A stretch of 64,000 nucleotides of DNA from Streptacidiphilus jeojiense (GTDB taxonomy: Bacteria; Actinomycetota; Actinomycetes; Streptomycetales; Streptomycetaceae): contig NZ_JOEH01000028.1 in the NCBI RefSeq assembly GCF_000719095.1, positions 48,968 to 112,967 on the forward strand, read 5' to 3'. The notes under the pieces were generated by a model. That model was not told where the DNA came from. It worked only from the letters and a program-made list of their open reading frames with translations, and searched no databases. Both the position numbers and the translations under genes were made by a program. Of this stretch, positions 1 through 9,351 are shown in pieces. Every line of letters starts with the position of its first letter. The first letter of the stretch is position 1.

Positions 1-343
1 CACCGGGCTGGTGCGGGTTCAGCCACAGCCCCCAGCGCTCGCGGTAGAGCGCGGCCGCGATGTCCCGGCCGGCGCTGACCTGCCAGGCGCGGCTCCAGCC
101 GCTGGCGGCGAGTTGCTCGGGCGAGGTCACGCAGGGGGCGTAGCCGAATCCGCCGACCTCCATGTTGCCGTACTGGGCGTCGGGCCGGCCGGGCTCGCCG
201 TGCCACAGCAGCATCCACACCTGGCTCGTGGCCACCGCGCCCAGCAGCGCCTCGTAGGTGTCGTAGCGCCCCGGGGACACCTCCCGCAGCGCCTGTTCGA
301 CGGCGCTCCCGCCCCCTGGCTCCACCACGACGTCCTCTCCCAT
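1..343 (-). CDS. SseB-family protein, partial (N-terminal part)
   Basis: The ATG is at 341-343 and the reading frame runs off the left edge of the window, so only about 114 N-terminal residues are visible (beginning MGEDVVVEPGGGSAVEQALR). The sequence with WMLLWHGEPGRPDAQYG, GFGYAPCVTSPEQL and ASGWSRAWQV looks like the N-terminal SseB ('enhanced serine sensitivity') domain of actinomycetes. The next gene on the same strand, 83 bp upstream, is another SseB-family gene, so the two are probably co-transcribed. SseB was named for serine sensitivity in E. coli; its biochemical role is not established. The proximity to the glycine/serine genes fits that name but does not prove a link. Confidence 0.6.
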   Translation of the reverse strand, partial: MGEDVVVEPGGGSAVEQALREVSPGRYDTYEALLGAVATSQVWMLLWHGEPGRPDAQYGNMEVGGFGYAPCVTSPEQLAASGWSRAWQVSAGRDIAAALYRERWGLWLNPHQPG

Positions 344-426
344 GCTCCGCGCTGCTCTGTTCTGCGCTGCTCGGCCCGTGCTGCCGGGCACCCCGGCCCG
401 AACGGTCAGCGGCCCGAACGATCAGC

Positions 427-1215
427 CTAGTGCTCCGAGGGGTGCCGTTCGAAGAACGGTGCGACAGATGTGAGCATCCAGTCGCCGACCGGGTCCTGCG
501 CCAGGTCCAGCAGCACCACCCCGAGCTCCCAGGGCAGCGGGGCGCGGCCCAGGGCCAGGCCCAGACCCTGGGTCACCGCCGCCTGGTCCTCCGGCTGCCA
601 GCGGTCCAGCTCCACCCCGACGAACAGCTTCTCCTGGTCGGCCTCGACCCGGGCCAGCACCCGACGGGCCGTCAGCACGACCGGTACCCGGGCGAGTTCG
701 TCCACCACGGCGGCCAGGAACTCCACCGGCTCCTCGTACGGCTCCGGGACCCGCAGCCCGACCCGCGCACCGCGCTCCTCGGCCGAGCCCTCCCCGGAGG
801 GGCCGTCGGCCGCCCGTCCGCACAGCTCGGCGACCCCGGCCGCCGGAACCGGCATACCGATCGCGCCCTCCGGATTGACCACGATGCCGACGCCCAGCGG
901 CATCCCCTGGGCCAGCTCGCGCACCGGCGCGACGGTGAAGGACATCGGCCCGGCGACCCGGCGCAGCTGCTCCTCCGAGCTGAACACCGGGACGAAGGGC
1001 TGCCCGGCCAGCTCGGTGGTCGGCAGCTCCAGGGTCCCCGCGTCGTAGCCGCCGCCACCCGGCAGCGGCACCCAGACCACCGAGCGCCGCAACACCTCGA
1101 CCACCCTCGGGGTGGCGCCGGGGTCGCCCACGGCGGCGGCCAGCACCCGCTCCAGGTCGTTCGCCGGCCAGCCCGGCTGCGGGCCGTCCGGCTGCGGGGG
1201 GATGGCCGGGTGCAT
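427..1215 (-). CDS. SseB family protein (enhanced serine sensitivity)
   Basis: This encodes 262 residues if translation starts at the ATG at 1213-1215 (MHPAIPPQPDGPQ). An in-frame start 45 bases further upstream is possible but adds an atypical Arg-rich tail. Residues about 20-130 form an SseB N-terminal domain (LPTTELAGQPFVPVFSSEEQ; GMPLGVGIVVNPEGAIG). The rest resembles the SseB C-terminal domain (KLFVGVELDRWQPEDQ; LGLALGRAPLPWELGVVLLD). No signal peptide or membrane segment is seen, so it should be cytoplasmic. It is divergent from gcvT, sharing the 366-bp region that holds the glycine riboswitch. A link to serine/glycine balance is suggested by family name and position only. Confidence 0.75.
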   Translation of the reverse strand: MHPAIPPQPDGPQPGWPANDLERVLAAAVGDPGATPRVVEVLRRSVVWVPLPGGGGYDAGTLELPTTELAGQPFVPVFSSEEQLRRVAGPMSFTVAPVRELAQGMPLGVGIVVNPEGAIGMPVPAAGVAELCGRAADGPSGEGSAEERGARVGLRVPEPYEEPVEFLAAVVDELARVPVVLTARRVLARVEADQEKLFVGVELDRWQPEDQAAVTQGLGLALGRAPLPWELGVVLLDLAQDPVGDWMLTSVAPFFERHPSEH

Positions 1216-1323
1216 CTGCGGGTACCGCCGTTCTCCGTCACACTGTCGTCTGGCCGACACAGTAGCGGGCCGGGACGTGCCATGATGAGCGCGACCAACA
1301 ACTCCACACCGGCCGTTCGAACC

Positions 1324-1538
1324 CGCGCGGGAGAGCCAGGCCGTACCCCAGGGTGCGCAGCCGGCGCCGAAGGAGCAAGCCCTCCCCGGAATCTCTCAGG
1401 CACCCATACCGCACGGGCTAGGCACATCTGGAAAGCGGTCCGCCACTGGCGGACCCACCAACGGTGCAAGCCGCTGTCCCCTCCTCCTTTCGGTGGGCGA
1501 CACGGTGAAGCTCTCAGGTCGCAGCGACAGAGGGGGAG
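1324..1538 (+). promoter_or_regulatory. Tandem glycine riboswitch upstream of gcvT
   Basis: Two successive aptamer-like blocks are visible. The first runs from CGCGGGAGAGCC through GGCGCCGAAGGAGCAAGC to AATCTCTCAGGCAC. The second ends with GGTGAAGCTCTCAGGTC, GCAGCGACAG and AGGGGGAG. These are the conserved core strings of the gcvT-type glycine riboswitch, here in the usual tandem layout with a short linker. It lies 43 bases before the gcvT start, so it should sense glycine and switch on the cleavage-system genes. The switching mechanism (transcription or translation) was not resolved by eye. Confidence 0.92.
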
Positions 1539-1581
1539 CCCCTGCCGCAGCATGTCCTTGAGAGCTATCAGGAGAGTGTCC

Positions 1582-2700
1582 ATGACCCTGCGATACACCG
1601 CGCTGGACCAGGTCCACCGCGCCCTCGGCGCCACCATGACCGACTTCGCCGGCTGGGACATGCCGCTGCGCTACGGCAGCGAGCGCGAGGAGCACAACGC
1701 CGTCCGCACCCGGGCCGGCCTGTTCGACCTCTCCCACATGGGGGAGATCGCCGTGACCGGCCCGCAGGCCGGGGAACTGCTGGACCACGCGCTGGTCGGC
1801 TTCGTCTCGGCGCTGGCCGTGAACAAGGCCCGCTACACCATGATCTGCGCGGCCGACGGCGGCATCCTGGACGACCTGATCGTCTACCGCACCGGCGGGA
1901 CGGAGTTCCTGGTCGTCGCCAACGCCTCCAACGCCCAGCTGGTGCTGGACGAGCTGACGGCGCGCGCCGAGGGCTTCGACGCCGAGGTGCGCGACGACCG
2001 CGACGCCTACGCGCTGATCGCGATCCAGGGCCCGGAGGCGACCGCGATCCTGGCCCCGCTGACCGACGCCGACCTGCCGGCGCTGAAGTACTACACCTCG
2101 TTGCCCGCCACCGTGGCCGGCCGCCCGGCGCTGCTGGCCCGCACCGGCTACACCGGCGAGGACGGCTTCGAGCTGTTCGTGGCCCCCGGCGACGCCGAGC
2201 CGCTGTGGAACGCACTGTCCGAGGCGGGCGCGGCCAAGGGCCTGGTGCCCTGCGGGCTGTCCTGCCGGGACACCCTGCGGCTGGAGGCCGGGATGCCGCT
2301 GTACGGGCACGAGCTCAGCACCGAGCTGACCCCGTTCGACGCCGGCCTGGGCCGGGTGGTCCGCTTCGACAAGACCACCAACGGCGGCGCCTTCGTCGGC
2401 CGCGAGGCCCTAGAGAAGGCGGCCGAGCTGGCCGCCACGCACCCGCCGCGGGTCCGGGTCGGCCTGGTCTCCCCCGGCCGCCGGGTGCCCCGGGCCGGGA
2501 TGCCGGTGGTGTCGGGCGACGGCACGGTCATCGGCAGCATCACCTCCGGCGCCCCCTCCCCCACCCTGGGGAAGCCGATCGCGATGGCGTACGTGGACGC
2601 CGCGCACGCCGCCCCCGGGACCGCGGTGGCCGTGGACGTCCGCAGCACGCACGAGCCGGTCGAGGTCGTCGAGCTGCCGTTCTACACGCGCGCCCGATAG
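1582..2700 (+). CDS. gcvT: Aminomethyltransferase (glycine cleavage T protein)
   Basis: The protein has 372 residues, normal for GcvT. It transfers the methylene carbon from the aminomethyl-lipoyl H protein to tetrahydrofolate and releases ammonia. It begins [19 protein letters not shown] and carries the folate-binding GcvT fold, with [21 protein letters not shown] and [15 protein letters not shown], then a C-terminal GCV_T barrel ([18 protein letters not shown]). The ATG at 1582 is preceded by GGAG 7-8 bases upstream. An in-frame ATG at 1552 is possible but lacks a better ribosome site. It is the first gene after the glycine riboswitch and leads a run with gcvH, glyA and sdaA. The P protein gene (gcvP) is not in this window. 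Confidence 0.95.
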   Translation: MTLRYTALDQVHRALGATMTDFAGWDMPLRYGSEREEHNAVRTRAGLFDLSHMGEIAVTGPQAGELLDHALVGFVSALAVNKARYTMICAADGGILDDLIVYRTGGTEFLVVANASNAQLVLDELTARAEGFDAEVRDDRDAYALIAIQGPEATAILAPLTDADLPALKYYTSLPATVAGRPALLARTGYTGEDGFELFVAPGDAEPLWNALSEAGAAKGLVPCGLSCRDTLRLEAGMPLYGHELSTELTPFDAGLGRVVRFDKTTNGGAFVGREALEKAAELAATHPPRVRVGLVSPGRRVPRAGMPVVSGDGTVIGSITSGAPSPTLGKPIAMAYVDAAHAAPGTAVAVDVRSTHEPVEVVELPFYTRAR

Positions 2701-2765
2701 CCGCCGCCGTCTTCCTGTACGGACCCGTTTCGCCCTCCCCTTCCTCATCCTGGAGAATCGCAGCC

Positions 2766-3143
2766 ATGAGCAACCCCCAGCACCTCACCTACAGCAAGGA
2801 ACACGAGTGGCTGACGGCCGTCGAGGACGGCGTGGCCACCGTGGGGATCACCGCGTTCGCCGCCGACGCGCTCGGTGACGTCGTCTACGTGCAGCTCCCC
2901 GAGGTCGGCCAGACCGTCTCCGCCGGCGAGACCTGCGGCGAGCTGGAGTCGACCAAGTCGGTCAGCGACCTCTACTCCCCCGCCACCGGCGAGGTGGTCG
3001 AGGCCAACCAGGCCGTGGTGGACGACCCCGCCCTGGTCAACTCCGCCCCCTTCGCCGAGGGCTGGCTGTTCAAGATCCGGCTCGACGGCACCCCCGAGGG
3101 CCTGCTGACCGCCGACGAGTACTCCGCCCACACCGGCGCCTAG
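2766..3143 (+). CDS. gcvH: Glycine cleavage system H protein
   Basis: This is a 125-residue lipoyl-carrier protein, the normal H-protein length. It shuttles the aminomethyl group between the P, T and L proteins on a lipoylated lysine. The lipoylation site is K64 in [15 protein letters not shown], the classic ES(T/V)K context. [15 protein letters not shown] and [20 protein letters not shown] are typical H-protein strands. It follows gcvT by 65 bases, which include GGAG about ten bases before the ATG, and precedes glyA by 20 bases, so it almost certainly shares the riboswitch-controlled transcript. Confidence 0.96.
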   Translation: MSNPQHLTYSKEHEWLTAVEDGVATVGITAFAADALGDVVYVQLPEVGQTVSAGETCGELESTKSVSDLYSPATGEVVEANQAVVDDPALVNSAPFAEGWLFKIRLDGTPEGLLTADEYSAHTGA

Positions 3144-3163
3144 TCCTTTAGGGAACGAAAGAC

Positions 3164-4429
3164 ATGACGGTTCTGAACCAGTCCCTGCACTCCCTCGACC
3201 CCGAGGTCGCTGCGGCGGTGGACGCCGAGCTGCACCGCCAGCAGTCCACCCTGGAGATGATCGCCTCCGAGAACTTCGCCCCGGTGGCGGTGCTGGAGGC
3301 ACAGGGCTCGGTCCTCACCAACAAGTACGCCGAGGGCTACCCGGGCCGCCGCTACTACGGCGGCTGCGAGCACGTCGACGTGGTCGAGCAGCTGGCGATC
3401 GACCGGGTCAAGGAGCTGTTCGGCGCGGAGCACGCCAACGTCCAGCCGCACTCGGGCGCCTCGGCCAACGCCGCGGCGATGTTCGCGCTGCTCAAGCCGG
3501 GCGACACCATCCTGGGCCTGGACCTGGCCCACGGCGGGCACCTGACCCACGGCATGAAGATCAACTTCTCCGGCAAGCTCTACAACGTGGCCGCGTACCA
3601 CGTGGACGCCGAGACCAACCTGGTCGACATGGACGAGGTCGAGCGACTCGCCAAGGAGCACCAGCCGCAGCTGATCATCGCGGGCTGGTCCGCCTACCCG
3701 CGGCAGCTGGACTTCGCCGCGTTCCGGCGGATCGCCGACTCGGTGGGCGCGCTGCTGATGGTGGACATGGCGCACTTCGCCGGCCTGGTGGCGGCGGGGC
3801 TGCACCCCTCGCCGGTCCCCTACGCCGACGTGGTCACCACCACCACCCACAAGACCCTCGGCGGTCCGCGCGGCGGCGTGATCCTCTCCAAGGCCGAGTA
3901 CGCCAAGAAGATCAACTCCGCGGTCTTCCCGGGCCAGCAGGGCGGTCCGCTGGAGCATGTGATCGCGGCCAAGGCGGTCTCCTTCAAGGTCGCGGCGACG
4001 GACGAGTTCAAGGACCGGCAGCGGCGTACCCTCGAAGGCGCGAAGATCCTCGCCGAGCGGCTCACCCGCCCGGACGCCACCGAGGCCGGCGTGTCGGTGC
4101 TCTCCGGCGGCACCGACGTCCACCTGGTCCTGGTGGACCTGCGGAAGTCCGAGCTGGACGGCCAGCAGGCGGAGGACCGGCTGCACGCGGTCGGCATCAC
4201 CGTCAACCGCAACGCGGTTCCCTTCGACCCGCGTCCGCCGATGGTCACCTCGGGCCTGCGGATCGGCGCTCCGGCGCTGGCCACCCGTGGGTTCGGCGCG
4301 GAGGACTTCGCGGAGGTGGCCGATGTCATCGCGGAGGCGCTGAAGCCGTCTTTCGACGAGAAGCGTGAAGCGCTGGCGCAGCGGGTTGCTGCGTTGGCGG
4401 CTAAGTACCCGCTCTACCCGGAGCTGTAG
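3164..4429 (+). CDS. glyA: Serine hydroxymethyltransferase
   Basis: This 421-residue PLP enzyme interconverts serine plus tetrahydrofolate with glycine plus methylene-tetrahydrofolate. The PLP-binding lysine is K230 in [14 protein letters not shown]. Other family motifs are [35 protein letters not shown] and [10 protein letters not shown]. Its length is normal. It lies 20 bases after gcvH, so cleavage-derived methylene-THF and glycine can be converted to serine at the same locus. A hairpin-forming GC repeat follows the stop. Streptomycetes often have a second glyA elsewhere; that cannot be judged here. Confidence 0.96.
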   Translation: MTVLNQSLHSLDPEVAAAVDAELHRQQSTLEMIASENFAPVAVLEAQGSVLTNKYAEGYPGRRYYGGCEHVDVVEQLAIDRVKELFGAEHANVQPHSGASANAAAMFALLKPGDTILGLDLAHGGHLTHGMKINFSGKLYNVAAYHVDAETNLVDMDEVERLAKEHQPQLIIAGWSAYPRQLDFAAFRRIADSVGALLMVDMAHFAGLVAAGLHPSPVPYADVVTTTTHKTLGGPRGGVILSKAEYAKKINSAVFPGQQGGPLEHVIAAKAVSFKVAATDEFKDRQRRTLEGAKILAERLTRPDATEAGVSVLSGGTDVHLVLVDLRKSELDGQQAEDRLHAVGITVNRNAVPFDPRPPMVTSGLRIGAPALATRGFGAEDFAEVADVIAEALKPSFDEKREALAQRVAALAAKYPLYPEL

Positions 4430-4439
4430 TCCGGGACCG

Positions 4440-4510
4440 GGGGCGCGGGTTGCTGTCGGAAGCGGTCCACTGCGTAGGTGGTGGGTTGCTCGCGCAGTTC
4501 CCCGCGCCCC
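4440..4510. repeat. GC-rich inverted repeat between glyA and sdaA
   Basis: GGGGCGCGGG (4440-4449) is the exact reverse complement of CCCGCGCCCC (4501-4510). The right arm sits in GCGCAGTTCCCCGCGCCCC, a string that recurs between genes in many Streptomyces genomes (from memory). It could fold as a terminator or attenuator after glyA. A related but longer element lies at 43300-43371. Confidence 0.55.
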
Positions 4511-4548
4511 TGGGGGGTTGCAACTTTCTCTCTCTGTAAAGGTTCACC

Positions 4549-5916
4549 GTGGCCATCAGCGTCTTCGACCTCTTCTCCATCGGGATCGGGCCCTCCAGCT
4601 CGCACACCGTCGGACCGATGCGCGCGGCCCGGATGTTCGCCCGGCGGCTGAAGTCCGAGGGCGTGCTGGCACAGACCGTCTCGGTGCGGGCCGAGCTCTT
4701 CGGCTCGCTCGGCGCGACCGGGCACGGGCACGGCACCCCCAAGGCGGTCCTGCTGGGGCTGGAGGGGAACTCCCCGCGCACCGTGGACATCCTGCAGGCG
4801 GACCTGGACGTGGAGCGGATCAAGGCGGAGCGGCGGCTGCGACTGCTGGGCCTGCACGAGATCGCCTTCGACGCCGACACCCAGGTGGTGCTGCACCGCC
4901 GCAGGTCACTGCCGTACCACGCGAACGGGATGACCCTCTGCGCCTACGACGCGGCCGGGGTTCCGCTGCTGGAGAAGACCTACTACTCGGTCGGCGGCGG
5001 CTTCGTGGTGGACGAGGACGCCATCGGCGCGGACCGGGTCAAGCCCGACGACACCGTGCTGCGCTACCCCTTCCGCACCGGCGCCGACCTGCTGCGCTGG
5101 ACCAACGAGACCGGGCTCTCGGTCTCCGCGCTGATGATGGAGAACGAGAAGGCCTGGCGGTCGGAGCCGGAGATCCGGGCGGGTCTGCTGGAGATCTGGC
5201 GGGTCATGCAGGAGTGCGTCCGCAACGGCATGAACCACGAGGGCATCCTGCCCGGCGGCCTCAAGGTCCGGCGCCGGGCCGCACCGGCGGCGCGGGCGCT
5301 GCGGGTCGAGGGCATCGGCCCGGCCAACGCGATGGAGTGGGTCACCCTCTACGCGATGGCCGTCAACGAGGAGAACGCCTCCGGCGGCCGGGTGGTCACC
5401 GCCCCGACCAACGGCGCGGCCGGCATCATCCCGGCGGTGCTGCACTACTACCTGAACTTCATCCCGGGCGCCGACGACGAAGGCATCGTCCGCTTCATGC
5501 TGACGGCCGGCGCCATCGGGATGCTCTTCAAGGAGAACGCCTCCATCTCCGGCGCCGAGGTCGGCTGCCAGGGAGAGGTCGGCTCGGCCTGCTCGATGGC
5601 CGCGGGCGGCCTCGCCGAGGTGCTGGGCGGCACCCCCGAGCAGGTCGAGAACGCCGCCGAGATCGGCATCGAGCACAACCTCGGCCTCACCTGCGACCCG
5701 GTCGGCGGACTGGTGCAGATCCCCTGCATCGAACGCAACGGGATGGCCTCGGTCAAGGCGGTCACCGCCGCCCGGATGGCCCTGCGCGGCGACGGCCGCC
5801 ACCACGTCTCCCTGGACAAGGCCATCAAGACCATGAAGGAGACCGGCGCCGACATGAAGGTCAAGTACAAGGAGACCAGCCGCGGCGGCCTCGCCGTCAA
5901 CGTCATCGAGTGCTAG
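4549..5916 (+). CDS. sdaA: L-serine ammonia-lyase (L-serine dehydratase, Fe-S type)
   Basis: The protein has 455 residues and is the single-chain form with the beta domain (residues 1 to about 155, [20 protein letters not shown]) fused to the alpha domain. It deaminates L-serine to pyruvate and ammonia using an oxygen-sensitive [4Fe-4S] cluster. Candidate cluster ligands are C340, C348, C382 and C393 ([30 protein letters not shown]). The GTG start at 4549 is preceded by AAAGG. Placed after glyA, it would drain serine made from glycine into pyruvate, completing a glycine-to-pyruvate route. Readthrough past the repeat at 4440-4510 would put it under the glycine riboswitch. Confidence 0.95.
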   Translation: MAISVFDLFSIGIGPSSSHTVGPMRAARMFARRLKSEGVLAQTVSVRAELFGSLGATGHGHGTPKAVLLGLEGNSPRTVDILQADLDVERIKAERRLRLLGLHEIAFDADTQVVLHRRRSLPYHANGMTLCAYDAAGVPLLEKTYYSVGGGFVVDEDAIGADRVKPDDTVLRYPFRTGADLLRWTNETGLSVSALMMENEKAWRSEPEIRAGLLEIWRVMQECVRNGMNHEGILPGGLKVRRRAAPAARALRVEGIGPANAMEWVTLYAMAVNEENASGGRVVTAPTNGAAGIIPAVLHYYLNFIPGADDEGIVRFMLTAGAIGMLFKENASISGAEVGCQGEVGSACSMAAGGLAEVLGGTPEQVENAAEIGIEHNLGLTCDPVGGLVQIPCIERNGMASVKAVTAARMALRGDGRHHVSLDKAIKTMKETGADMKVKYKETSRGGLAVNVIEC

Positions 5917-5956
5917 GACGGCTCCGCACGAGCGCTGGCCGAGCACTGGTCAAAAG

Positions 5957-6682
5957 TCAGAGGCCCCAGAGCCCCTTGGCGAGGGTGGTGATCCCGCCGG
6001 CCAGGGAGAGCAGCAGTACCGTCTGCCGGGCCCGGTGCTCCGGCACCCGTTGGGCCAGGGCCTTCCCGATCACGGAGCCCGCTGCGATCCCGGCTCCGAC
6101 CAGCAGCCAGGGTACGGGCGTGAGGTGCGGGACGCCCTTGGCCGCGATCGAGAGCGCGTTCACCACGACCCCGTAGAACTGGGCGTTCGGGACGAACTCC
6201 TGTGCCGTCCAGTCCGCGTTGACCGCGTACAGGGACAGCGCCGGGCCGCCGACTCCGGCCGAGGAGTTCATGAAGCCGCTGGCCGCGCCCGCGGCCACGG
6301 CTCCCCGGACGCCGCGCAGGGCGGGCACCCGGGTGCCGCCCATCACCAGCAGCACGCTCGCGGCGACCAAGGCCCCCATGCCGGTGAGCAGCACCGGTTC
6401 GGGCAGCCGGGTGACCACCCAACTGCCGACCGGCACGGTGCACGCGGCCGCGGCGACCAGGGGCAGCATCGCGGTCGGGCGAACCCGCCGCCAACCCTCG
6501 GTGAGACCGATCGCGCTGATGACCCCCGCCGCGCAGTTGGACAGCAGCACACCCTGGGCCGGACCGAGGAGCAGCACCAGCACCGGCGCGGCGACCAGGG
6601 CGAACCCGATCCCCGACATCCGCTGCACGGACGCGCCCAGCAGGATCGTGCAGCCCAGCAGCAGGTCGGCGGTCTCGCTCAT
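5957..6682 (-). CDS. TauE/SafE-family membrane permease
   Basis: This encodes 241 residues from the ATG at 6680-6682. It is almost entirely hydrophobic with about seven to eight predicted membrane segments (for example LLLGCTILLGASVQRMSGIGF, ALVAAPVLVLLLGPAQGVLL, LLLSLAGGITTLAKGLWGL). The two internal repeats, with GFMNSSAGVGGPALSLYA in the second, are typical of the TauE/SafE (former DUF81) family. Family members are proposed anion or organosulfur exporters or importers; no substrate can be assigned. It is divergent, by 55 bp, from an ArsR-type regulator whose likely operator lies between them, so the permease may be that regulator's target. Confidence 0.8.
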   Translation of the reverse strand: MSETADLLLGCTILLGASVQRMSGIGFALVAAPVLVLLLGPAQGVLLSNCAAGVISAIGLTEGWRRVRPTAMLPLVAAAACTVPVGSWVVTRLPEPVLLTGMGALVAASVLLVMGGTRVPALRGVRGAVAAGAASGFMNSSAGVGGPALSLYAVNADWTAQEFVPNAQFYGVVVNALSIAAKGVPHLTPVPWLLVGAGIAAGSVIGKALAQRVPEHRARQTVLLLSLAGGITTLAKGLWGL

Positions 6683-6689
6683 GCGATCA

Positions 6690-6712
6690 TCCCATCGCCT
6701 GTCGGCATGGGA
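6690..6712. promoter_or_regulatory. Imperfect inverted repeat in divergent promoter region
   Basis: TCCCAT-C-GCC, a TGTC loop and GGC-ATGGGA form an inverted repeat with one bulged base, centred in the 55-bp gap between the TauE-type gene and the ArsR-type regulator. Position and symmetry suggest an operator for the regulator. This is inference. Confidence 0.4.
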
Positions 6713-6737
6713 GCGAAGTGATTTAGCGTGCAGCTTC

Positions 6738-7742
6738 ATGGTCCGATTCCGGCTCGGCCTCGCCGACCTCGCCTCCACCGCCTTCGCCTGCTCCGCCCTG
6801 CAGGAGGCGGTGCTGAGCATCCGCATGTGGACCCACCCCGGCTACTACGCCGAGCAGATCCCCTGGTTCCGGCGCCTGCGGGACGACTTCGAACTCCTTG
6901 ACCCCGCCGACACCGGGCTGCTGCTCTCCCTGGTGGCGTCCAACCGGTGGATCCCCGACTTCCTGACCCCCAGGCCCAGCAGCCCCTCGCCCAGCTTCCC
7001 CGACGAACTGGCGGCCCTGCGGGCCACCCCGCCGGAGCTGATCCGCGCCGACCTGGGCCGCACCTACCTGCCGCACGACCGCGTCCTGCCGGCGCCGCTG
7101 CGCGAGGGCCTGGACGACCCGGCCCGCCTGCTCGCCCGCATCGCCGACGCGATCGAGGCCTACTGGGACCGCTGCCTCGCCCCCGCCTGGTGGCCACGGG
7201 CCCGCTCGGTGCTCGACGCGGACATCGTGTACCGCGCCCGCAGGCTCGCCCAGGGCGGGGCCGACGCGCTCTTCGCCGACATCGACCCACGACTGCGCTG
7301 GCAGCAGGGCACACTGACGATCGCCTGGGACCACTGGCCCGACCTGCCGTCCGGCGAGGTGCCGGTCGACGGCAAGGGTCTCGTGCTCGTCCCGACCCTC
7401 TTCGCCCAGGGCGCCATCACCGCGATCGAGCCCGGTGCCGCCCCGCTGATCATCTATCCGGCCCGCGGGCGGGCCACCATGGCGGAGACGGTCTCGCCCC
7501 CGCCCACCGACGCGGCACTGGAACGCCTGCTCGGCCGGGCCCGGGCCCGACTGCTGGTCCTGCTCGGCGAGCCCGCGTCCACCACCGAGCTGGCCCGCCG
7601 GCTCGGCGTCACCCCGGCGGCGGTGAGCCAGCACCTCGGCGTGCTGCTGCAGGCGCGGCTGCTGCACCGGGCCCGCCACGGCCGGAGCGTGCTCTACGCC
7701 CGCACCGCTCTCGGCGACGACCTCTGCCGCGGAAACGGCTGA
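6738..7742 (+). CDS. ArsR-type winged-helix transcriptional regulator
   Basis: This encodes 334 residues from the ATG at 6738. It has a long N-terminal region of about 250 residues (VRFRLGLADLASTAFACSAL; IRMWTHPGYYAEQIPWFRRL), similar to the DUF5937-type domain that precedes ArsR helix-turn-helix domains in actinomycetes. The C-terminal winged helix is at about 270-330 (ASTTELARRLGVTPAAVSQH, then HRARHGRSVLYARTALGDDL). No metal-binding cysteine motif is visible, so metal sensing is unlikely. There is no clear ribosome site before the ATG and the open frame extends much further upstream, but the upstream part is the antisense of the permease gene. It probably regulates the adjacent divergent permease. 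Confidence 0.75.
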   Translation: MVRFRLGLADLASTAFACSALQEAVLSIRMWTHPGYYAEQIPWFRRLRDDFELLDPADTGLLLSLVASNRWIPDFLTPRPSSPSPSFPDELAALRATPPELIRADLGRTYLPHDRVLPAPLREGLDDPARLLARIADAIEAYWDRCLAPAWWPRARSVLDADIVYRARRLAQGGADALFADIDPRLRWQQGTLTIAWDHWPDLPSGEVPVDGKGLVLVPTLFAQGAITAIEPGAAPLIIYPARGRATMAETVSPPPTDAALERLLGRARARLLVLLGEPASTTELARRLGVTPAAVSQHLGVLLQARLLHRARHGRSVLYARTALGDDLCRGNG

Positions 7743-7754
7743 CCGGCACGGGCG

Positions 7755-8543
7755 CTACTGGTCCCGGGCCGCCGCGTCGGGGACGGTGCCGCGGATGCGT
7801 TCCAGGACGCGGGTGCGCAGTCGGGTGAACTCCGGGTCCGCGCGGGTGGTCAGCTGGTCGCGCCGGACCGGCAGGCCGACCTCGATCTGCTCCAGCACCA
7901 CGGTCGGCGACCGGCTCAGCACCAGGACGCGTTCGCCCAGGTAGACCGCCTCGTCGATGTCGTGGGTGACGAACAGGACGGTCATCCCGCGCTCGGTCCA
8001 GAGCCGGCGCACCAGGTCCTCCAGGTCGGCCCGGGTCTGCGCGTCGACGGCCGCGAACGGCTCGTCCATCAGCAGCACCTCGGGCCGGTACGCCAGCGCC
8101 CTGGCGATGGCCACCCGTTGCTGCATGCCGCCGGAGAGCTCCCACGGGTAGGCGCGGCCGGCCTCGGCCAGGCCGACCGTCGCCAGCGCCTCGGCAGCCC
8201 GGGTGCGGCGCTCGGTCCGCGACAGGCCCTTGCGGTGACGCAGCGGCAGTTCGACGTTGTCGCCGACCCGCAGCCAGGGGTAGAGGCTGCGGCCGTACTC
8301 CTGGAAGACGATGGCGAGTCCCGGCCGGGGCCCGGTCACCGGGGAGCCGTCCAGCAGGACCGAACCCGCGCTCGGCCGCAGCAGCCCCGCGACGCACTTC
8401 AGCAGCGTGGTCTTGCCGCAGCCGGACGGGCCGACCAGGCACACCAACTCGCCCTGCGCCAGGGTGAAGTCGATGTCGCGGATCGCCTCGACCGAGCGTC
8501 CGGTGCCCTCGTAGACCTTCCGGAGGTGCCTGATCTCAAGCAT
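7755..8543 (-). CDS. ABC importer ATP-binding protein (nitrate/sulfonate type)
   Basis: This 262-residue nucleotide-binding subunit starts at the ATG at 8541-8543, which overlaps the end of the upstream permease gene by eight bases. Walker A is GPSGCGKTT, the Q-loop region is IVFQEYGRSLYPWLRV, the signature is LSGGMQQRV, Walker B is LLMDEPFAAVD and the switch histidine is in FVTHDIDEAVYLG. It belongs to the SsuB/TauB/NrtD subgroup. It is the last gene of a four-gene operon with a lipoprotein receptor and two permeases. The transported compound (sulfonate, nitrate, thiamine precursor or other) cannot be read from the sequence. Confidence 0.9.
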   Translation of the reverse strand: MLEIRHLRKVYEGTGRSVEAIRDIDFTLAQGELVCLVGPSGCGKTTLLKCVAGLLRPSAGSVLLDGSPVTGPRPGLAIVFQEYGRSLYPWLRVGDNVELPLRHRKGLSRTERRTRAAEALATVGLAEAGRAYPWELSGGMQQRVAIARALAYRPEVLLMDEPFAAVDAQTRADLEDLVRRLWTERGMTVLFVTHDIDEAVYLGERVLVLSRSPTVVLEQIEVGLPVRRDQLTTRADPEFTRLRTRVLERIRGTVPDAAARDQ

Positions 8544-9351
8544 GTCCGCCCCCTCCCTCCCGCCGCGCCCCGCGCAGCCCGTGGTACCAGCCGAGCACGC
8601 GCTGCTCGACCAGCCGGAACAGCAGCGACAGGACCACTCCCAGCAGGCCGAGGACCAGGATCCCGGTCCACATCTCCGGGATGGCGAAGCTGCGTTGGAA
8701 CTCGACGACGGTGAAGCCGATGCCGCTACTGGCAGCGAACATCTCACTGATGACCATCAGGATGATCCCGATGGAGAGCGCCTGCCGCAGCCCTGCCATG
8801 ATCTGCGGGCCGGCCGAGGGCAGTACCAGGCGCAGCAGCCGGCGGCCGCCCCGGACGCCGTAGCAGCGGGCGGTCTCGTCCGCCACCTGGTCCACCGCCC
8901 GGACCCCCTCGACGGTGTTGAGCAGCACCGGCCAGAAGCAGCCGAAGGCGATGACCACGACCTTCATGGTGTCGCCGATACCGGCGAAGAGCATGATGAC
9001 CGGCACCAGCACCGGGGGCGGAACGGCACGGAACAGTTCCAGCACCGGCTCGGCCACCGCCCGCGCGGTGCGGTAGGAGCCGAGCAGCACGCCGCAGCCG
9101 ACACCGGCCGCCCCGGCCAGCGCATAGCCGCCGAGCAGGCGGAGCACGCTCGGCAGCACATCGGTGCGGAGCCGCTCCGGGGTCCACACCCTGCCGAAGG
9201 TCGACACGATCCGGTGCAGCGGCGGCTCGTAGAAGCTGGTGCTGCCGGCCGAGGCGAACCACCACACCGTCACCAGGACCGCGGGCAGCCCGACCACCAG
9301 CAGCAGCGCGCCGCCCATGCGGAGTGCGGCTCTCACACCGGCACCGCTCAC
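8536..9351 (-). CDS. ABC importer permease subunit 2
   Basis: This is a 271-residue inner-membrane permease of the binding-protein-dependent family. The coupling (EAA-like) loop region is DETARCYGVRGGRRLLRLVL, followed by LPSAGPQIMAGLRQAL, and six membrane segments are plausible (MGGALLLVVGLPAVLVTVWW; VLVPVIMLFAGIGD; LGLLGVVLSLLFRLV). The GTG at 9349-9351 was chosen because it forms a GTGA overlap with the stop of the preceding permease, implying translational coupling. An internal ATG at 9318 is possible. With its partner permease it would form a heterodimeric channel. Confidence 0.85.
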   Translation of the reverse strand: MSGAGVRAALRMGGALLLVVGLPAVLVTVWWFASAGSTSFYEPPLHRIVSTFGRVWTPERLRTDVLPSVLRLLGGYALAGAAGVGCGVLLGSYRTARAVAEPVLELFRAVPPPVLVPVIMLFAGIGDTMKVVVIAFGCFWPVLLNTVEGVRAVDQVADETARCYGVRGGRRLLRLVLPSAGPQIMAGLRQALSIGIILMVISEMFAASSGIGFTVVEFQRSFAIPEMWTGILVLGLLGVVLSLLFRLVEQRVLGWYHGLRGARREGGGGHA

